Positions 12,545 through 24,239 of a stretch of 64,000 nt of DNA are shown here, piece after piece. A program made the translations under genes and the position numbers. How positions within the stretch are numbered: the first letter of the stretch is position 1; each line of letters opens with the position of its first letter. The notes under the pieces were generated by a model that searched no databases, had not been told where the DNA came from, and worked only from the letters and a program-made list of their open reading frames with translations. The DNA is from Paramyrothecium sp. XJ0827 (lineage: Eukaryota; Ascomycota; Sordariomycetes; Hypocreales; Stachybotryaceae), in contig JAJFPB010000002.1 in the NCBI GenBank assembly GCA_020881915.1, positions 1,054,001 through 1,118,000 of the forward strand. The letters run 5' to 3'.

Positions 12545-12780
12545 TAATGGTAGTCTAAACATAAATCAAAGTATGCTCTGTCTGTTTCCTTAATTAGGAA
12601 AAGTAGAAAGACTCGTACATTCTGGACTATTCGCCGATCCCACATCACCTTGTCTGATACAAGCTCCCTTTGCGGATACAGCCTCTGTCGTCTTTTATCT
12701 TGACACCTCGGCTACGTAATTCTTCCGGCACTTTCATGGTCCCTTTCATGATGCAATTGTCCCGTCTCTCTCTCTTATCC

Positions 12781-14076
12781 TCACCAATACGAGGGCCCAG
12801 GCCTCATGACTGGATAGAGCCGGCAGACAGACAACGGGTCGCACCCTTCTGTGCTCTGGGTGATGTAGAGCCGGCCTCCGATTTGAAAAGCTGCCTCTAC
12901 TTTCGCCTCGCTGCGGGGTGACTCTTGACGGGTTTGAAAGAAGGCTAAGCTGCCCGCCGCAGGAATACCACTAGGAAACCCGAAATTTCCGATCATGTGC
13001 CATTCGTCTGGCGTGGATGGTGTCCGGACGAAATGGAAGATGCCACCAGCGGCCGAGGAGACAAGAAGATCCAGTTGGCCATTACGGATTGTCCTTTGTA
13101 GGAGAACCGGGTTACCCGTGACCTCCCCGGGGTGATGGATATTGCCAATAGTCTCGCCCCGCCAGCCGCCGAGACGAGTCGTGTGGCGGAGTATGGTGAA
13201 TGGTCCCTCGACTGAGTGCAGTCTACCTTGCGCAATGCAGACAGCGACAAGGTGGACAGAAAACGACAGATCTCTGGGCTCGTCAAGCGCCGCAACAGTG
13301 ACGGCCGAAATAATTCCCAGGGAGGCAGCCACATGATCACCCGCATCCCACTTGGGCTCTACTCGTTCTGAAATGTATCGCTCGATTTTGATTCCCAGGG
13401 TACACTCATTAATAAAAGATCTCTGGGTGGATGTAATCAGCAGACCCCCTGATTCGCTCGGGACTACCAGGATGTATCTCTCTTCGAGGCTGTCGTAACG
13501 CGGAGCACCCCATACCGCCGTGATGCATGGCGTACCTCTGACACGGTACGTAGCCAGAGGCTGGGATGAGTTCATGACGAATGGGGACGACACCCCCGCA
13601 ACTGTCTGGTTGGGGGACCGACTGAAGCTATACAAGGTACCGTCGGCGACACAAAATACGTCTAGTCGATTGTTAAGTTTGTATTGGTATAGGGCGATGC
13701 CTGAGACGGATCTGTGATCGAGAGGCGCACTCGAAAGGGGGCAGGGCTCAGACCATGGCTGAGAAGTGTGGTCATGTATGCGCTTGAAAGTGAAGAGGCC
13801 GTTGGGCCCGGCAGCGATCACTTCTCCAGCAGCTGTCATAGCGAAATGCCCAATGATCGGATAGGGCGTTCGCCACGAGGACGTGTCTAGTGTCTTGAGG
13901 TGGAATGGTGTGGACGGCAGAGCGAGGGTGAGCGGCTGCATTGACGACGACTGACCGGTTTCGGCCATGGTAGTGCTGCCGGGGCGAGATACCATGCTTC
14001 CTTCAGGCGCTTCGCTCTCGGAGACGCTGTGATCTGGAACAATGCTCCAGGTCAAGGAGCTTGCTGGGGAATGCAT
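12781..14076 (-). CDS. Hypothetical protein, beta-propeller-like (lectin-like blades)
   Basis: This is a single exon of 431 residues starting at the ATG at 14076; the frame is open a little further upstream but has no ATG there. The sequence is beta-rich with repeating blade-like stretches: GEVIAAGPNGLFTFKRI, LDVFCVADGTLYSFSR, LVVPSESGGLLITST, LLVSSAAGGIFHFVR, then RLYITQSTEG near the end. Each repeat has a small-residue turn followed by an aromatic strand. This resembles fungal fucose-lectin-type or tachylectin-type propellers, but I cannot assign a family. No signal peptide starts at this Met. Downstream of it on the same strand lies no further gene before 11576-12544, which converges on it. 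Confidence 0.65.
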   Translation of the reverse strand: MHSPASSLTWSIVPDHSVSESEAPEGSMVSRPGSTTMAETGQSSSMQPLTLALPSTPFHLKTLDTSSWRTPYPIIGHFAMTAAGEVIAAGPNGLFTFKRIHDHTSQPWSEPCPLSSAPLDHRSVSGIALYQYKLNNRLDVFCVADGTLYSFSRSPNQTVAGVSSPFVMNSSQPLATYRVRGTPCITAVWGAPRYDSLEERYILVVPSESGGLLITSTQRSFINECTLGIKIERYISERVEPKWDAGDHVAASLGIISAVTVAALDEPRDLSFSVHLVAVCIAQGRLHSVEGPFTILRHTTRLGGWRGETIGNIHHPGEVTGNPVLLQRTIRNGQLDLLVSSAAGGIFHFVRTPSTPDEWHMIGNFGFPSGIPAAGSLAFFQTRQESPRSEAKVEAAFQIGGRLYITQSTEGCDPLSVCRLYPVMRPGPSYW

Positions 14077-14720
14077 ATTTCTTCTCAGTGTAAATGTGAA
14101 AGCCACGGATGGAGAGATGATGGGGCAGTGACAGTAGGAAAGGAGCTGGAAGCTGGCAATCTGCACTGCAGTCTGGTCCTTGTTGCAAATAGCGGCTTCC
14201 GTGTTCGACAGCTACATGGTATCTGTATTTAAACGATGCGTTGTGTGCTCTCTGAGAGATTTTTCCGTTTGTGCACGGTTAGGGCTATTCATCTACATTT
14301 AAGCTCTTCATCTTTTCTGGCTGGTTGCATAGGCAGGGAGATTAAGAACAGCGGTCGGTAACTTTATTGTCGAGAATCGATAAATGATGGAGTCGAGTGC
14401 TTACATCAAGATGTCTCGTCAAGAAGCGGCACGTGTCAAACTCTCCTTTTGAGAAGACCCACTCGCTTGCGTAGATTTCAGGCACATACTTCAAGGTTGC
14501 ATCATTTTCTTTAGTAGGGAGAAGCAGCAGAGGTATTTCTTGGTAAAGACTGACTTTATTTATCAAGCTGCTTATGTACAATGAGGTAGATACAAAGAAA
14601 GAAAAGCCGTATGTGTTACTTTGCGTTTATGTACGGTCTCGGCGAAGCCCCCCCCCCTCTCCTCCCCTTCAAGAGCAAATCAAATGCGACTACTACGCCC
14701 AATCATGTTGAAATCTGGGC
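14077..14720. other. Intergenic, no gene seen
   Basis: The region holds the promoter of the propeller-like gene and the 3' flank of the multicopper oxidase gene. A short C-rich run lies at about 14649-14658. Confidence 0.35.
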
Positions 14721-16951
14721 TCAAATCTTGATTCGTCGGAATCTGGGGATCGGTCCAGGTGCCATGGCTGCAGAGCGCTCCTTGTTGCCTGTAGGCGCAA
14801 CCGAGTCGTCTGCGTAGGGGTTGAAGCTGGCCATAAACAAGACACGCTCCCGGATCTTCTGGTCCGTGAAATCAGCCGATCGAGTCCTGACGTCGTTGAT
14901 ATTGTAGGGCTTAGCTCGCCACGTGGAGTCCATGGGGTCGATGAATGTGGACTCGTTGTAGCCGTAGCCTGGGAGCACAGTAACGTTGAATGCAGCCATC
15001 ATGTCATGATCTTCATGGATCAAGTTATGGCAATGGAACATGTAAACACCAGGATACTTTTGGATAATTAGCCTGGTTGCTCTTTTTTTCTTCAAGGCGA
15101 GAGGAAAACTTACCGGGCTGTAATGGGCCTCCACACGGACAGTCTCGCCCTTGGCTAGCCACACAACGTCCTTTAAGCCTTCTGCCTCGTAAGGCAACAC
15201 TCCACGGTCGCCTTGTCGTGAGATGACTTTGAAATCAACGAGATGCACGTGGATGGGGTGGGTCCATCCGCCAGAGCTATTCTCAAGTTCCCAAATCTCG
15301 ACAGTGTTGAGAGGCACATTTGCAAGGAGGCGGTTATTTACGTCAGCGAAGCCAACATCATTGATAAGCCACTCTCCATTGCTGCGGTGAAAACGGAAAT
15401 GATGGTTGACAGCAGTGCCGCTTGGGGGGAAGGGAACTTGGCGAAGGGTTGAAGGCACTGTAGATGTATCGGGCTGCGCCAGAGGGCCAGCAGCGACGTT
15501 AAAGCGCATGACCTTGTCCGTGTGTAAGTAGTCCTCGTCTGTACCAAATTCTCCAACATCCTCTAGGTTACGGAGATCGATGCTCTTGCCGGCATAAGGA
15601 GAGAAATCAAAGACAACTTCGTATCGCTCCGCCATGGAGGTATACTATGTTACAGTCAGTGGCTGGAATGACAACAGACTTGGAATCACATACCAAGGTA
15701 GTAGCCTGCACGGGCTTTGTCAGCAGACCTGCATCAGACGCGATGACCTTGAATGGTAACTTGGTCGAGAGTCTAGTTGATTGGGCAAAGTAGAGAGCAA
15801 AAGAGCGAGAGACTGCGGCGTTGAGGAAGCGAAGGCGGTACTTGCGTGGCTGAACATTGAAAAAGGGCCATGGTTGACCATTCTGTTTATAGTTAGCTTC
15901 CGGCTTGTTCGTGATTGATACTGGTGACAAGAGGTTATGTGACGGGGATAGTTCTTAGTGTAGGTCAACTTACCACATGGATAACATCGCCCCACAAACT
16001 GTCAGTTTCACCATTCGTAGAGAAGAGATCGCCGTTGCTCTGGTACTGCTTGGAGGAGAGAACGAGCGGAATATCATGCACACCATATCCCTTGGGGAGA
16101 TTGAGGGAGTCTTCAGCAGGATCCGTGATCAAGTAGGCTCCTGCCTGGCCTCGGTAGGCATTCTCAGCGGTCTAGTAAAATTAGCTTCCAACAAATTGAT
16201 GTAGTTGATTGGCTATCATGACTGACAATATGCATGACATGATCATGGTACCACAGAAAGCGTGCGGATTGGTCGTTGGGGTAGTAGTAGTCCTTGTACT
16301 GTCCCGGTTGTGTGAGGTCCTCTGCCCAGCCGTCAAAGGGGGCACGAGACGGGGAACCGTGCAGGTGGACAGAGGTTTCCTCGAGAGCATTGTTGATAAA
16401 GCGAACTATACTCTGTGTTCCTCGTGGGATGATAATCGTAGGGCCAGGAGAGATGCCGTCATAACCAACAAGGTTGGCTGGGCCACGGTTGGGATAAATG
16501 GATTGAGTGAACGGCTTGATCTCAAACTCGTAGTACCAAATATCCTTGCCTGTGGCAGGGTTCTGGACAATGCTGGGGCATTCAGTACCAAGTCAATATC
16601 GTCTGGATTAATCACTTACAGCTTGGGCTGCTTCACGGGAGGAATGGGAAGAGGCTTCTGGTAGATCCAGGTGTAAGGAGGGCTTTCCCAATCCGCTCTT
16701 TTTTGAAGAGATCTCTCAACAAGGGTTTCGGCAGGGTCAGCCTCGGGAGTGGTCTCAGAGACTACATCCTCTGTAGCTGTAGCAGCAGGTGACTCTTCGA
16801 AGGCAGTTGATGTAGGGGGCACATCTTCAACGATTCCAGCGAGAGCTGCGGACTCTGAGGCTGGGATACGAATAGGCAAGTCATCTTGGGCAAGGCTGCC
16901 TCGAAGGAAGCAGAGCCCAAGGGTAACGAGTCCAACGTCGCGGATAAACAT
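14721..16951 (-). CDS. Secreted multicopper oxidase, bilirubin-oxidase type
   Basis: Six exons on the minus strand: 16951-16620, 16572-16227, 16171-15974, 15882-15694, 15644-15114 and 15056-14721; 643 residues. A signal peptide (MFIRDVGLVTLGLCFLRGSLA) leads a Glu/Thr/Pro-rich pro-region ending in Lys-Arg (84-85), a likely Kex2 cut. The copper ligands are in order: HLHG (about 180), WYHDHVMHI (218-226), HPIHVHLVDF (about 482) and MFHCHNLIHEDHDM, the HCH-x3-H-x4-M block of a type 1 site with Met axial ligand. NPATGKDIWYYEFEIKPF and SMAERYEVVFDF are typical of the CotA/bilirubin oxidase branch. Such enzymes oxidise phenols or tetrapyrroles with reduction of O2 to water. The 57-nt intron at 15113-15057 has no stop and would read through; removing it gives AHYSPYPGVYMFHCHN as in the family. 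Confidence 0.93.
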
Positions 16952-19437
16952 CTCGAGATTGATGAGAACCGCTTAGACAGTAAAGCTTGTAAGTGATGGT
17001 TTATACAAAGAAGGTTGTATGGAATAGAATGAATGAGAGTCGACCTGAGACTGGCCTTGTGTGATATCGAACAAGTTTCATGGTGAGGGAAAAGTCTGAG
17101 CCTTTTATCTTCACCGGTGGTGTCCTTAGAATCCCGTAACTCAGCAGAAAATCATGAGGGGCTGAGATTGCCTCAATCTCATGTGCTACACCATGTCTGA
17201 AAGAAGAAACATCGTGACTCTCTTCGTTTGTCAGTAGCCGAGAGCCTAGACCAATCTCCGACCTAGGGTCTAGGGTGACATCCTGCATGGCGCTAACTAT
17301 CAGAAGTGGCTTGCGAGGCATCTTTGTGTGATTCTAAGTAGCTACCAGGGTGAGGACTGTTGGATCAGTGGCAAGGCTACAGCCTGTCCGGAATTTGACC
17401 TTCACTTTACACCATCCTTCAATATTCAAAGCACACCTCGCTAGGAGAGGCAGTTGATCTTCATTTCTGGAGAGTCTGGACTTAGAAAGCATTGATCTGC
17501 GTTGCCAGGAAGTCCTAAGAGATATCAAGAGATTCAACTCGATCACAATCAAGATGGGGTCCCGTCCTGTTGCTCCTGGCTGGCACAGGCATCTCGGCTT
17601 GCCACGAACACCATTAGCAGTCATTTTATCATCAAGAACTCCCTTTAGCGTCGGGGAGAGCTCTTGGCATTGGCTAGCTCAACTAATTTCTGAGTCCTCG
17701 TTGCTTTTGTCAGGCAAGCTTTGACCCTCAGCCGCCGTCCAACGCAACTATGCTGGTTTGGAGCATTCTCGGGAACCAATGAGATACCCTCGTTGCAAGA
17801 TGGCCACCTGTACGATCAGGTCCCTGTCTGCTCATGCTTTTGGGATCGCCTAATTGGCAGATGATCTGAAAGGTGAACTCATATTGATTACACCGTTCGT
17901 TCACGGGGAATGTCAGATTCCAGGCTCGTCAATGCGGAATCACTCCCCATACCTGCGTTAGAGTGCCTTGTCATTCTTCGGCTCAGGCCATGTGCGGCGT
18001 AATGCAGTAGCTAGGATTATGACCGGGTAGGAGACAACGCCGGTTGCAACATCGGGCATCTTTTGACGAATCCTCTACCCTATGGGTGGACGAAATTCAT
18101 CCTTCTGCTCGAATCTAGCGTGCACACTAACCAGGGTTGTGGAATATCGTCAGCTTTCGAAACATTGGTCCCATTTCCATCCAGGGCCGGGGTCTGGGGC
18201 TCCCCCGTTTGCCCATGCTTAAATGCCGTTCAAACCGGGCGATTCCCTCCGCACAACACAAGTCACGTTATGGGAAGAAATTGTTGGTGGCAGTGGCAAT
18301 GAGCGTCCGCGGGCCGCGCCGGGCTTGGTTTTGCAAACCCCACCACTACCATAGAGAGCTGCAAGGGTCTGTTGCTCAAATGAGCCTTGAGCCGAAGCTG
18401 AGAGTCAGGTTGTGGCATCCCTGTCACTCTGAGCTTCAGCTGTGCGTACTGGTTGCGTAGCTTCGGAGCCGGATGCAGGGGTGTGAAATCCGAGGCTCTA
18501 CATCCTCGGCTATTGACGCCACTCTGAGGCTCACCGAGCTCTGTTCTTCACATTTGAGTAAGGTCATGAACCAGCGTGTCGGTGAGTTGACTTGTCAGCT
18601 GATCTATAATCAGACTTGCTCTTGCTTTTTACGGCGGCCTAGCAATCTAGAGCTGAGCGTGGAGATCGGCTTCGCTAGCGGGATGCTCGGCTGACATACG
18701 GAGCATTCGTCAGGGTAAGAGATTCTGGTCGGCCAGTCTGGAACGCAAGTTGACGGATCCGTCTTGATTCCGCGATTCCGCGGCCGCCTTCATGCCAGAC
18801 CATCGATTTTATGACCGCAAAACCATTTGCCGTTCAACAGGGGCTCTTAACGGCTGAACGGGTGGCGGCCTCCCAGAAGGACTTGCATATGCTGAAACAT
18901 GCTATTCAATAGTGATTAATTGCTCCAAAGGCCCCCGATCGGTCAGTTACGTTATCCTTGCATCAGCTTCGACACCTTTGGGTCAGTTATTAATACGCAA
19001 CGTGGCTCTGCAGATCCGGCAGTCTACGGAACCTGCATGTCCAAGTGGCTTGCCAGCCCAGGGGCAATGTAGATCATGCAACGCTGCAGGCTGACGGCAT
19101 ATGGCCTAGTATGAGCTGCAATATGCATAAAGAAGTTAGCCGCACATAGGGCCTGGTAGGAAAGGCGGGCAGAACGGAATTTGAGTATAAATTCTGTATA
19201 AAGACCTAGCCCTTTCCCTTTTAAGATAAATCTACTGTATAGCTCTATAGCAGGGTTTTAGTACATATACCGCACTAGTAGGGATCGGTCCGATTATACG
19301 GTTTCTTTCCGCTGGGCCGAGGCGGTCCAGCTGAACTTCAGGCGGAATTATTACCTATAATTTAAAAAGGTAAAGAAAAATAGGTACAAGCTACCTAAGC
19401 CACTTATTTATAATTGAAGATGTATCTTCATTATTAA
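16952..19437. other. Gene-poor region, left part
   Basis: No convincing gene is seen. Open frames are short, lack domains and overlap on both strands. From about 19130 the sequence turns AT-rich, which suits old, decayed repeat DNA. Confidence 0.4.
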
Positions 19438-19819
19438 GGCCTGATCGGTGAGAGCTTTTTCGAGTGAGACGGTTTACTTTGGCATAAAAATTCGACACTT
19501 TTCCTTTTTTAGTGTGTTTCCCACTCTCTAAAAGAACCAGTTTTTATAACTTACCTTAAACCCTGTCTAACCTTATAGTTAGTGTACTGTACTAGCAGGG
19601 ATCGGTTTAATGCCTACAATAGGAATAGCGATAGTAGAATTGCTTAATATCGACTTTTTATTTGCGTGGGCGTTGAAGGGTTCACGCAAATTAGTAGCCC
19701 GGCTGACTTATTTATAAAGATCGACGGTACAAGAGTTCTTCCCCACTAGTTTCACTATACCGTAGTAGAAGTCTCTTAGTGAGTCTGACTTACTCGAGTA
19801 GGCTGTTACCGATCAGGCC
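19438..19819. mobile_element. MITE-like element with imperfect terminal inverted repeats
   Basis: The left end reads GGCCTGATCGGTGAGAGC and continues through TCGAGTGAG. The reverse complement of the right end reads GGCCTGATCGGTAACAGC and continues through TCGAGTAAG. The first 12 bases match exactly, and most of about 35 do. The 382-bp interior is AT-rich and has no coding frame. This is the form of a non-autonomous DNA transposon or a decayed remnant. No clear target-site duplication is visible. Confidence 0.55.
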
Positions 19820-19907
19820 CTAAACTATATTCCGATTCCGCTTCCGCCCGCCTTGCCGAGCAGGCCCTAAACTATATTCCGATTCCGCTTCCGCCCGCCT
19901 TGCCGAT
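19814..19907. repeat. Two 47-bp tandem copies overlapping the MITE right end
   Basis: Two 47-bp units (19814-19860 and 19861-19907) are identical except for the last base. Each begins CAGGCCCTAAACTATATTCC, and a third partial copy starts CAGGCCC at 19908. The unit begins inside the right terminal repeat of the MITE-like element. Confidence 0.85.
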
Positions 19908-19914
19908 CAGGCCC

Positions 19915-22900
19915 ATCGAGACTCACCAGCAGAGGCTGAATTTTCAGCTGATAACCAGCACACTTCCCAGGCCTTATTCTTGCTTCCTCCAGCTCATTTC
20001 AGCCATGGTCGGCAATTATACGTATCATTTCCGCCCGAAGAATCGTCCGTGTGCCACGATATTAAAAACTTTTTAACTTTCGAAATATTTCTGAGAAGAG
20101 TTAGACTGCATCCACAAGCGACGGAACAGATACCACCAAAACATATCGGTGGAATTAATAGGCATTGAATTGGCAACAAGGTGACATGGTAAACCAGACT
20201 GCACAGAGCACAATACCAAACAAGAGTCATTACTTAATCTTTGTGAAAAATATAGATTGGAAGGACATTAGAGCGTGAAAATTTCCCACTCTTGCCTCTT
20301 CTATCAGTCACCGTTGAACATGCCGCAGTGAGTCCCATAGGGATTGCTCGAGCATGCCTGTGAGGTCAACTGATCACAGTAGAAATAGCAAATTTGCATA
20401 GGAGAGGCATAAACTTGCTACCTAGACCATTGCTAACTATGCCAACGCAGTCTTTTCTTCTGCTATGTATTAACATTGGCAAGATGTTGTTCCCATCACC
20501 GACATAGAAATCAGAATGACGCTAGATATTAATAACTCTCTTTGTTGAGTTGTGCCAAATAATGAAGCTGCTTGTAGAGGCTTGTGCAGTAACAGAAGAT
20601 GGTTCTAAGCTCTTGCAGGCAGCAGAGCTTGATTTTTCTCTAACGCCGGGCGGAGCAAAGACAGGCTGCCGTGATGGGATTCAACATGATCTTCTCTCCT
20701 AAACGTCCTAACCTGCACCATAGTCATACCAAGGCAGTTTAACCATGCTTATCTCTAATTTACGTCAGGTTGAGGTGCAATGGTAGCCGCACTTTCGAGG
20801 GCCACCACTGTGAGAATGCTATTAGAGTCTATGGGAATCAGCAGGTACCTAGATCATTGTTGTCTCGTTGGCATTCGGTTGGGGTCAAACAGGGGTGAAA
20901 TGAATCTCCAGGAAATGCGGCTAACCAAATAAAATGATCAGAATCATTGTCTGGATCTGAGCTAAGATCAGTAAACGAGACCCCTACCTGTTCTTTGGAA
21001 GACAGATTCCAATCAAAAATAATAATTGCAGCAACAATAGAATCATTTCTCTGATCTAGTTCAGTGTACCCTGCCTTCCACCTTGGAGAACCTGCCAAGG
21101 TGTCCAGGTTTGGTTTTGATGCTTGTCTTAACTCCCCGGGAAAGGTTACACCTAAATTTCGCTACCTAGGAAACTGCTCCTCCTGAATCTGAAGACCGCT
21201 AATACTCTTATTGGCCACAATATGAAATCTCCCGATTGCCGAGTTAACATCATTTCACTGCCAAGGACCGGGGTGTAAGCTTGGCCTCGGTCTTGCCGAG
21301 CTCGTCTTCAGCCACCTACCCGGTATCAGCGGCTCGTTCATGAAAAATTGCTCGAATTTGAGATCCCGGTTATCAATCTTAGGCACGTGCTGCCTCGATT
21401 AGAATGTTTTCCGAAGTGTACCAAGAAGTCGAAGTCCTGAGTGTAGACCCATATGGATAGTTTTGCCCACGTCTCATCTTCGGTAGCCAAGTCTTCCGCA
21501 AACTAAATCCAGACCTTTCCTTTTCTATTCACATACTCATCAGGCTCCGAGGAAGCATATCTTAGTCTTGGAAACGCTGAGGCCGAGTCACTAACAACGT
21601 TTCGTTGCATTGGACTTGTCAATACGAGCCTATGACAGTGACACCCCAGACTAAACGCTCAGCCGCCATAGTTCTGGCAATGGTCCCAGTAGAATGAGCG
21701 CATCACTTAATTGAGTGAAGGATATACACCCTACCCCTGAACTGATATCACGGCAGTACATGGTAATGAGTCCATAAAACCTCACTAAAAAGGTGGGAAA
21801 AAATCTTTCAAACTTTACAAATATATGGCGTTTCTTTGGAATTCATGCTACATGATAACACAAGGGGTTACACTATCTTCAGAATTGCACCTTTTACCAG
21901 ATATGATGCCATTGCCGTGCATGAGATCACATCACTTGGCGGGATAGGGGGCAACTTGTTCACCTTGAAACGAGAAGAAACATGCAAAGAGTCAAACGTC
22001 CTTGAAAGTGAGACAATTTGTATGATCTAGGCTTCTCCAATGTTGTCATTTCACCTTCTTGGCTTTGTCGTTCTGGTCAAGTTGGCATGTCTACCAACGT
22101 TGCAAAAATCCACGTAAACCCACACTATCTGCCGTTGCCCTTTCTTTAACACAGCTGACTGTAGGTCTTTCGCAGATTTTGTGGTCTTTCCGTGGGTCTC
22201 TTGGGAAATCTTTGACCGAATAGATAGTATTCGTTTAGACCAGCAGTTAAAGTAGCTACGGGTGAAGGGAGATTCTCAGAGCTCCGCGTTTGATGGCGAA
22301 TCTTCTCCACGTCATCAGCCGACGTTCGAGGTAACTCCAGTACATATAACGTCACAAATTCACTAGAGCTATCAATGCGTGCGTTGACCACAAAGCGATC
22401 AGTTTGCCAAGCGACTGCAAGTTTCAAATTGCGCATCTTGTACCCGTGGCCTGCTCGCCCTCTATCATGACTTGGTCCTGCCTGAGCCAAGGATGGAGAG
22501 AAAAAGGCCAACCACTCATCGACCGTGTAGGTTGCGGATCTGTGGGGACAGCGTAGGGGCCTTGTTACGAGTTCGGGCTGGGCACCACCAATTGCCGTAG
22601 AACTCGCCTTGTCGTTCCCAATTGTCTCACGCTTCTTCCTTGGCGTCGTCTTAGCTCCTTGTCTTCTACCCTTACCCACCACGCTTACGCGCAACCCTTA
22701 CCCAGCGCCGTACATAGGACGACGACGATCGACCGGGGGGTAATACCCCAAAGCGAGGGCTACGGATGGGATTGAAGTGATTCGAATTTGTCGCAAGCTG
22801 TTGCAACATGTCCGACCCTCACGGGTTGGACCGTACAAAACAGAACCATGCTTCAAAGTGTGCGTAGAAGCCAGCAGCGGTGTCAAAAACAAGTTTCTTG

Positions 22901-24239
22901 ATCGTGCCTTGTGGCGCCTCACCTTGGCCGCTTGGCAATTTCACCATTTCACTTGGTAAATTTGGGGAGCTTGGCCATCCCCCCCCACGTAGAGATACGC
23001 ACTCATCACCGCGGCATTTTGCGCGGCTCGGGTGCGTTCGCTCCTAGATTTGGAATTTACGGAAATGGCTCAATCGACGGTGAGAGTCGAGCGGTGATCT
23101 GCATTGCGACCTGCGTGTCGTCATTTCTTCGGCGCCAGCTCACCGACCATTGACGACGTCGCCGGACACGGCGCGTGCAGAAGGCCGGGGTAGCGTCGGC
23201 TACACTATAAGCTTAATCGCCAAGATGGTTATTCTTACACCGTTGAAACAGTTGGCTGCTTCCTCTTGACAAAGATGCGCGAGATGCGATCCATGAGCTC
23301 GATACAAGGGAGGCGCGCTTTTCTTGTAACATCTGATATTGTAGGCTGCAAATCCATGAAAAGGCCAAGAAACAGGGGCAAGGAATTGCTGAGTAGCTTT
23401 ACAAGCATTGTCCGCCTTGCGAGTAAGTGGCCCGCATTCTCATCCACTTCCGTCACCTGTCTCATGTGGTCTATCCTCAGTATCGGTTGCTTCTGCCGTG
23501 TTCGGTGGTGGTTCTCTGCCTGGACGTGTCTTTCTGTCTCAAGCTGAATAGACGAGACGTCAGCTGCCTGCTCGTATCGACGTAACTCATTTCTCCCCAG
23601 GTCGTCCCAAGTGACTTGTAACAGGAATTGAAACTGCGTCCGACCTTGCCAAGGCGTGACAGCACCAGCGCGGGTTGGCGCTCTGATCATCTTGGCAGAC
23701 GCACCCTTGGTCGTTTAGCCTCTTGTCATCCTCGACATGGAACCTGTTCTCTAGCCGGATTGCATGGGCTGCTGTGTTGCTTTTTTGCGCGCCCCGACAA
23801 TTCGATTACTGTCTCGTATCCACACAGCCTCGGCGTCTCACCATGTAACACATCCTTTCTTGGTGTTTTTAAATATGGTCATGGATGCTTCGATCAAACT
23901 GAGCACTCTAGCGCCCTGATCATTGAGTGTTTTCTTTTTCACTCTTTATGCGGTTGCTAGCCGTCCCAATAGCACTATTATCTCTCGCCTCCTCTCTTCC
24001 GTTATCCTCGTTTGCATTTTCTGGTGTATTTGTTTTTCTTGTCTCGGTTTGTTTCTTCGGGTTTTTCTTGCATCTCGGGCATCTTGCTGGTCAAGATTGT
24101 TCTTAATCATATTTAACGCATCTCTCTGCCTTTTCGCCCTTTCTGTCGAGTCCTCAAGGGATCCCCCTGAGCTTTTTCTCTTGTCCCTGCATCGGCATAC
24201 ATCTTGGCATTTCTTGGAAGTCTGCAGAGCTTCGCAGAG
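19915..24239. other. Gene-poor region, right part
   Basis: No gene is supported across about 4.3 kb. The longest open frames (for example 22146-22694 and 23235-23690, minus) lack an ATG or any recognisable domain. Pyrimidine-rich sequence at about 23900-24240 leads into the next gene and is probably its promoter and leader. Confidence 0.4.

Noticed and set aside
22146..22694. 182-codon minus-strand frame in the gene-poor block
   Set aside because: It has no ATG until late and no domain or splice support.
23235..23690. 151-codon minus-strand frame with an ATG
   Set aside because: It overlaps open frames on the other strand and lacks any recognisable content. Possible, but not supported.
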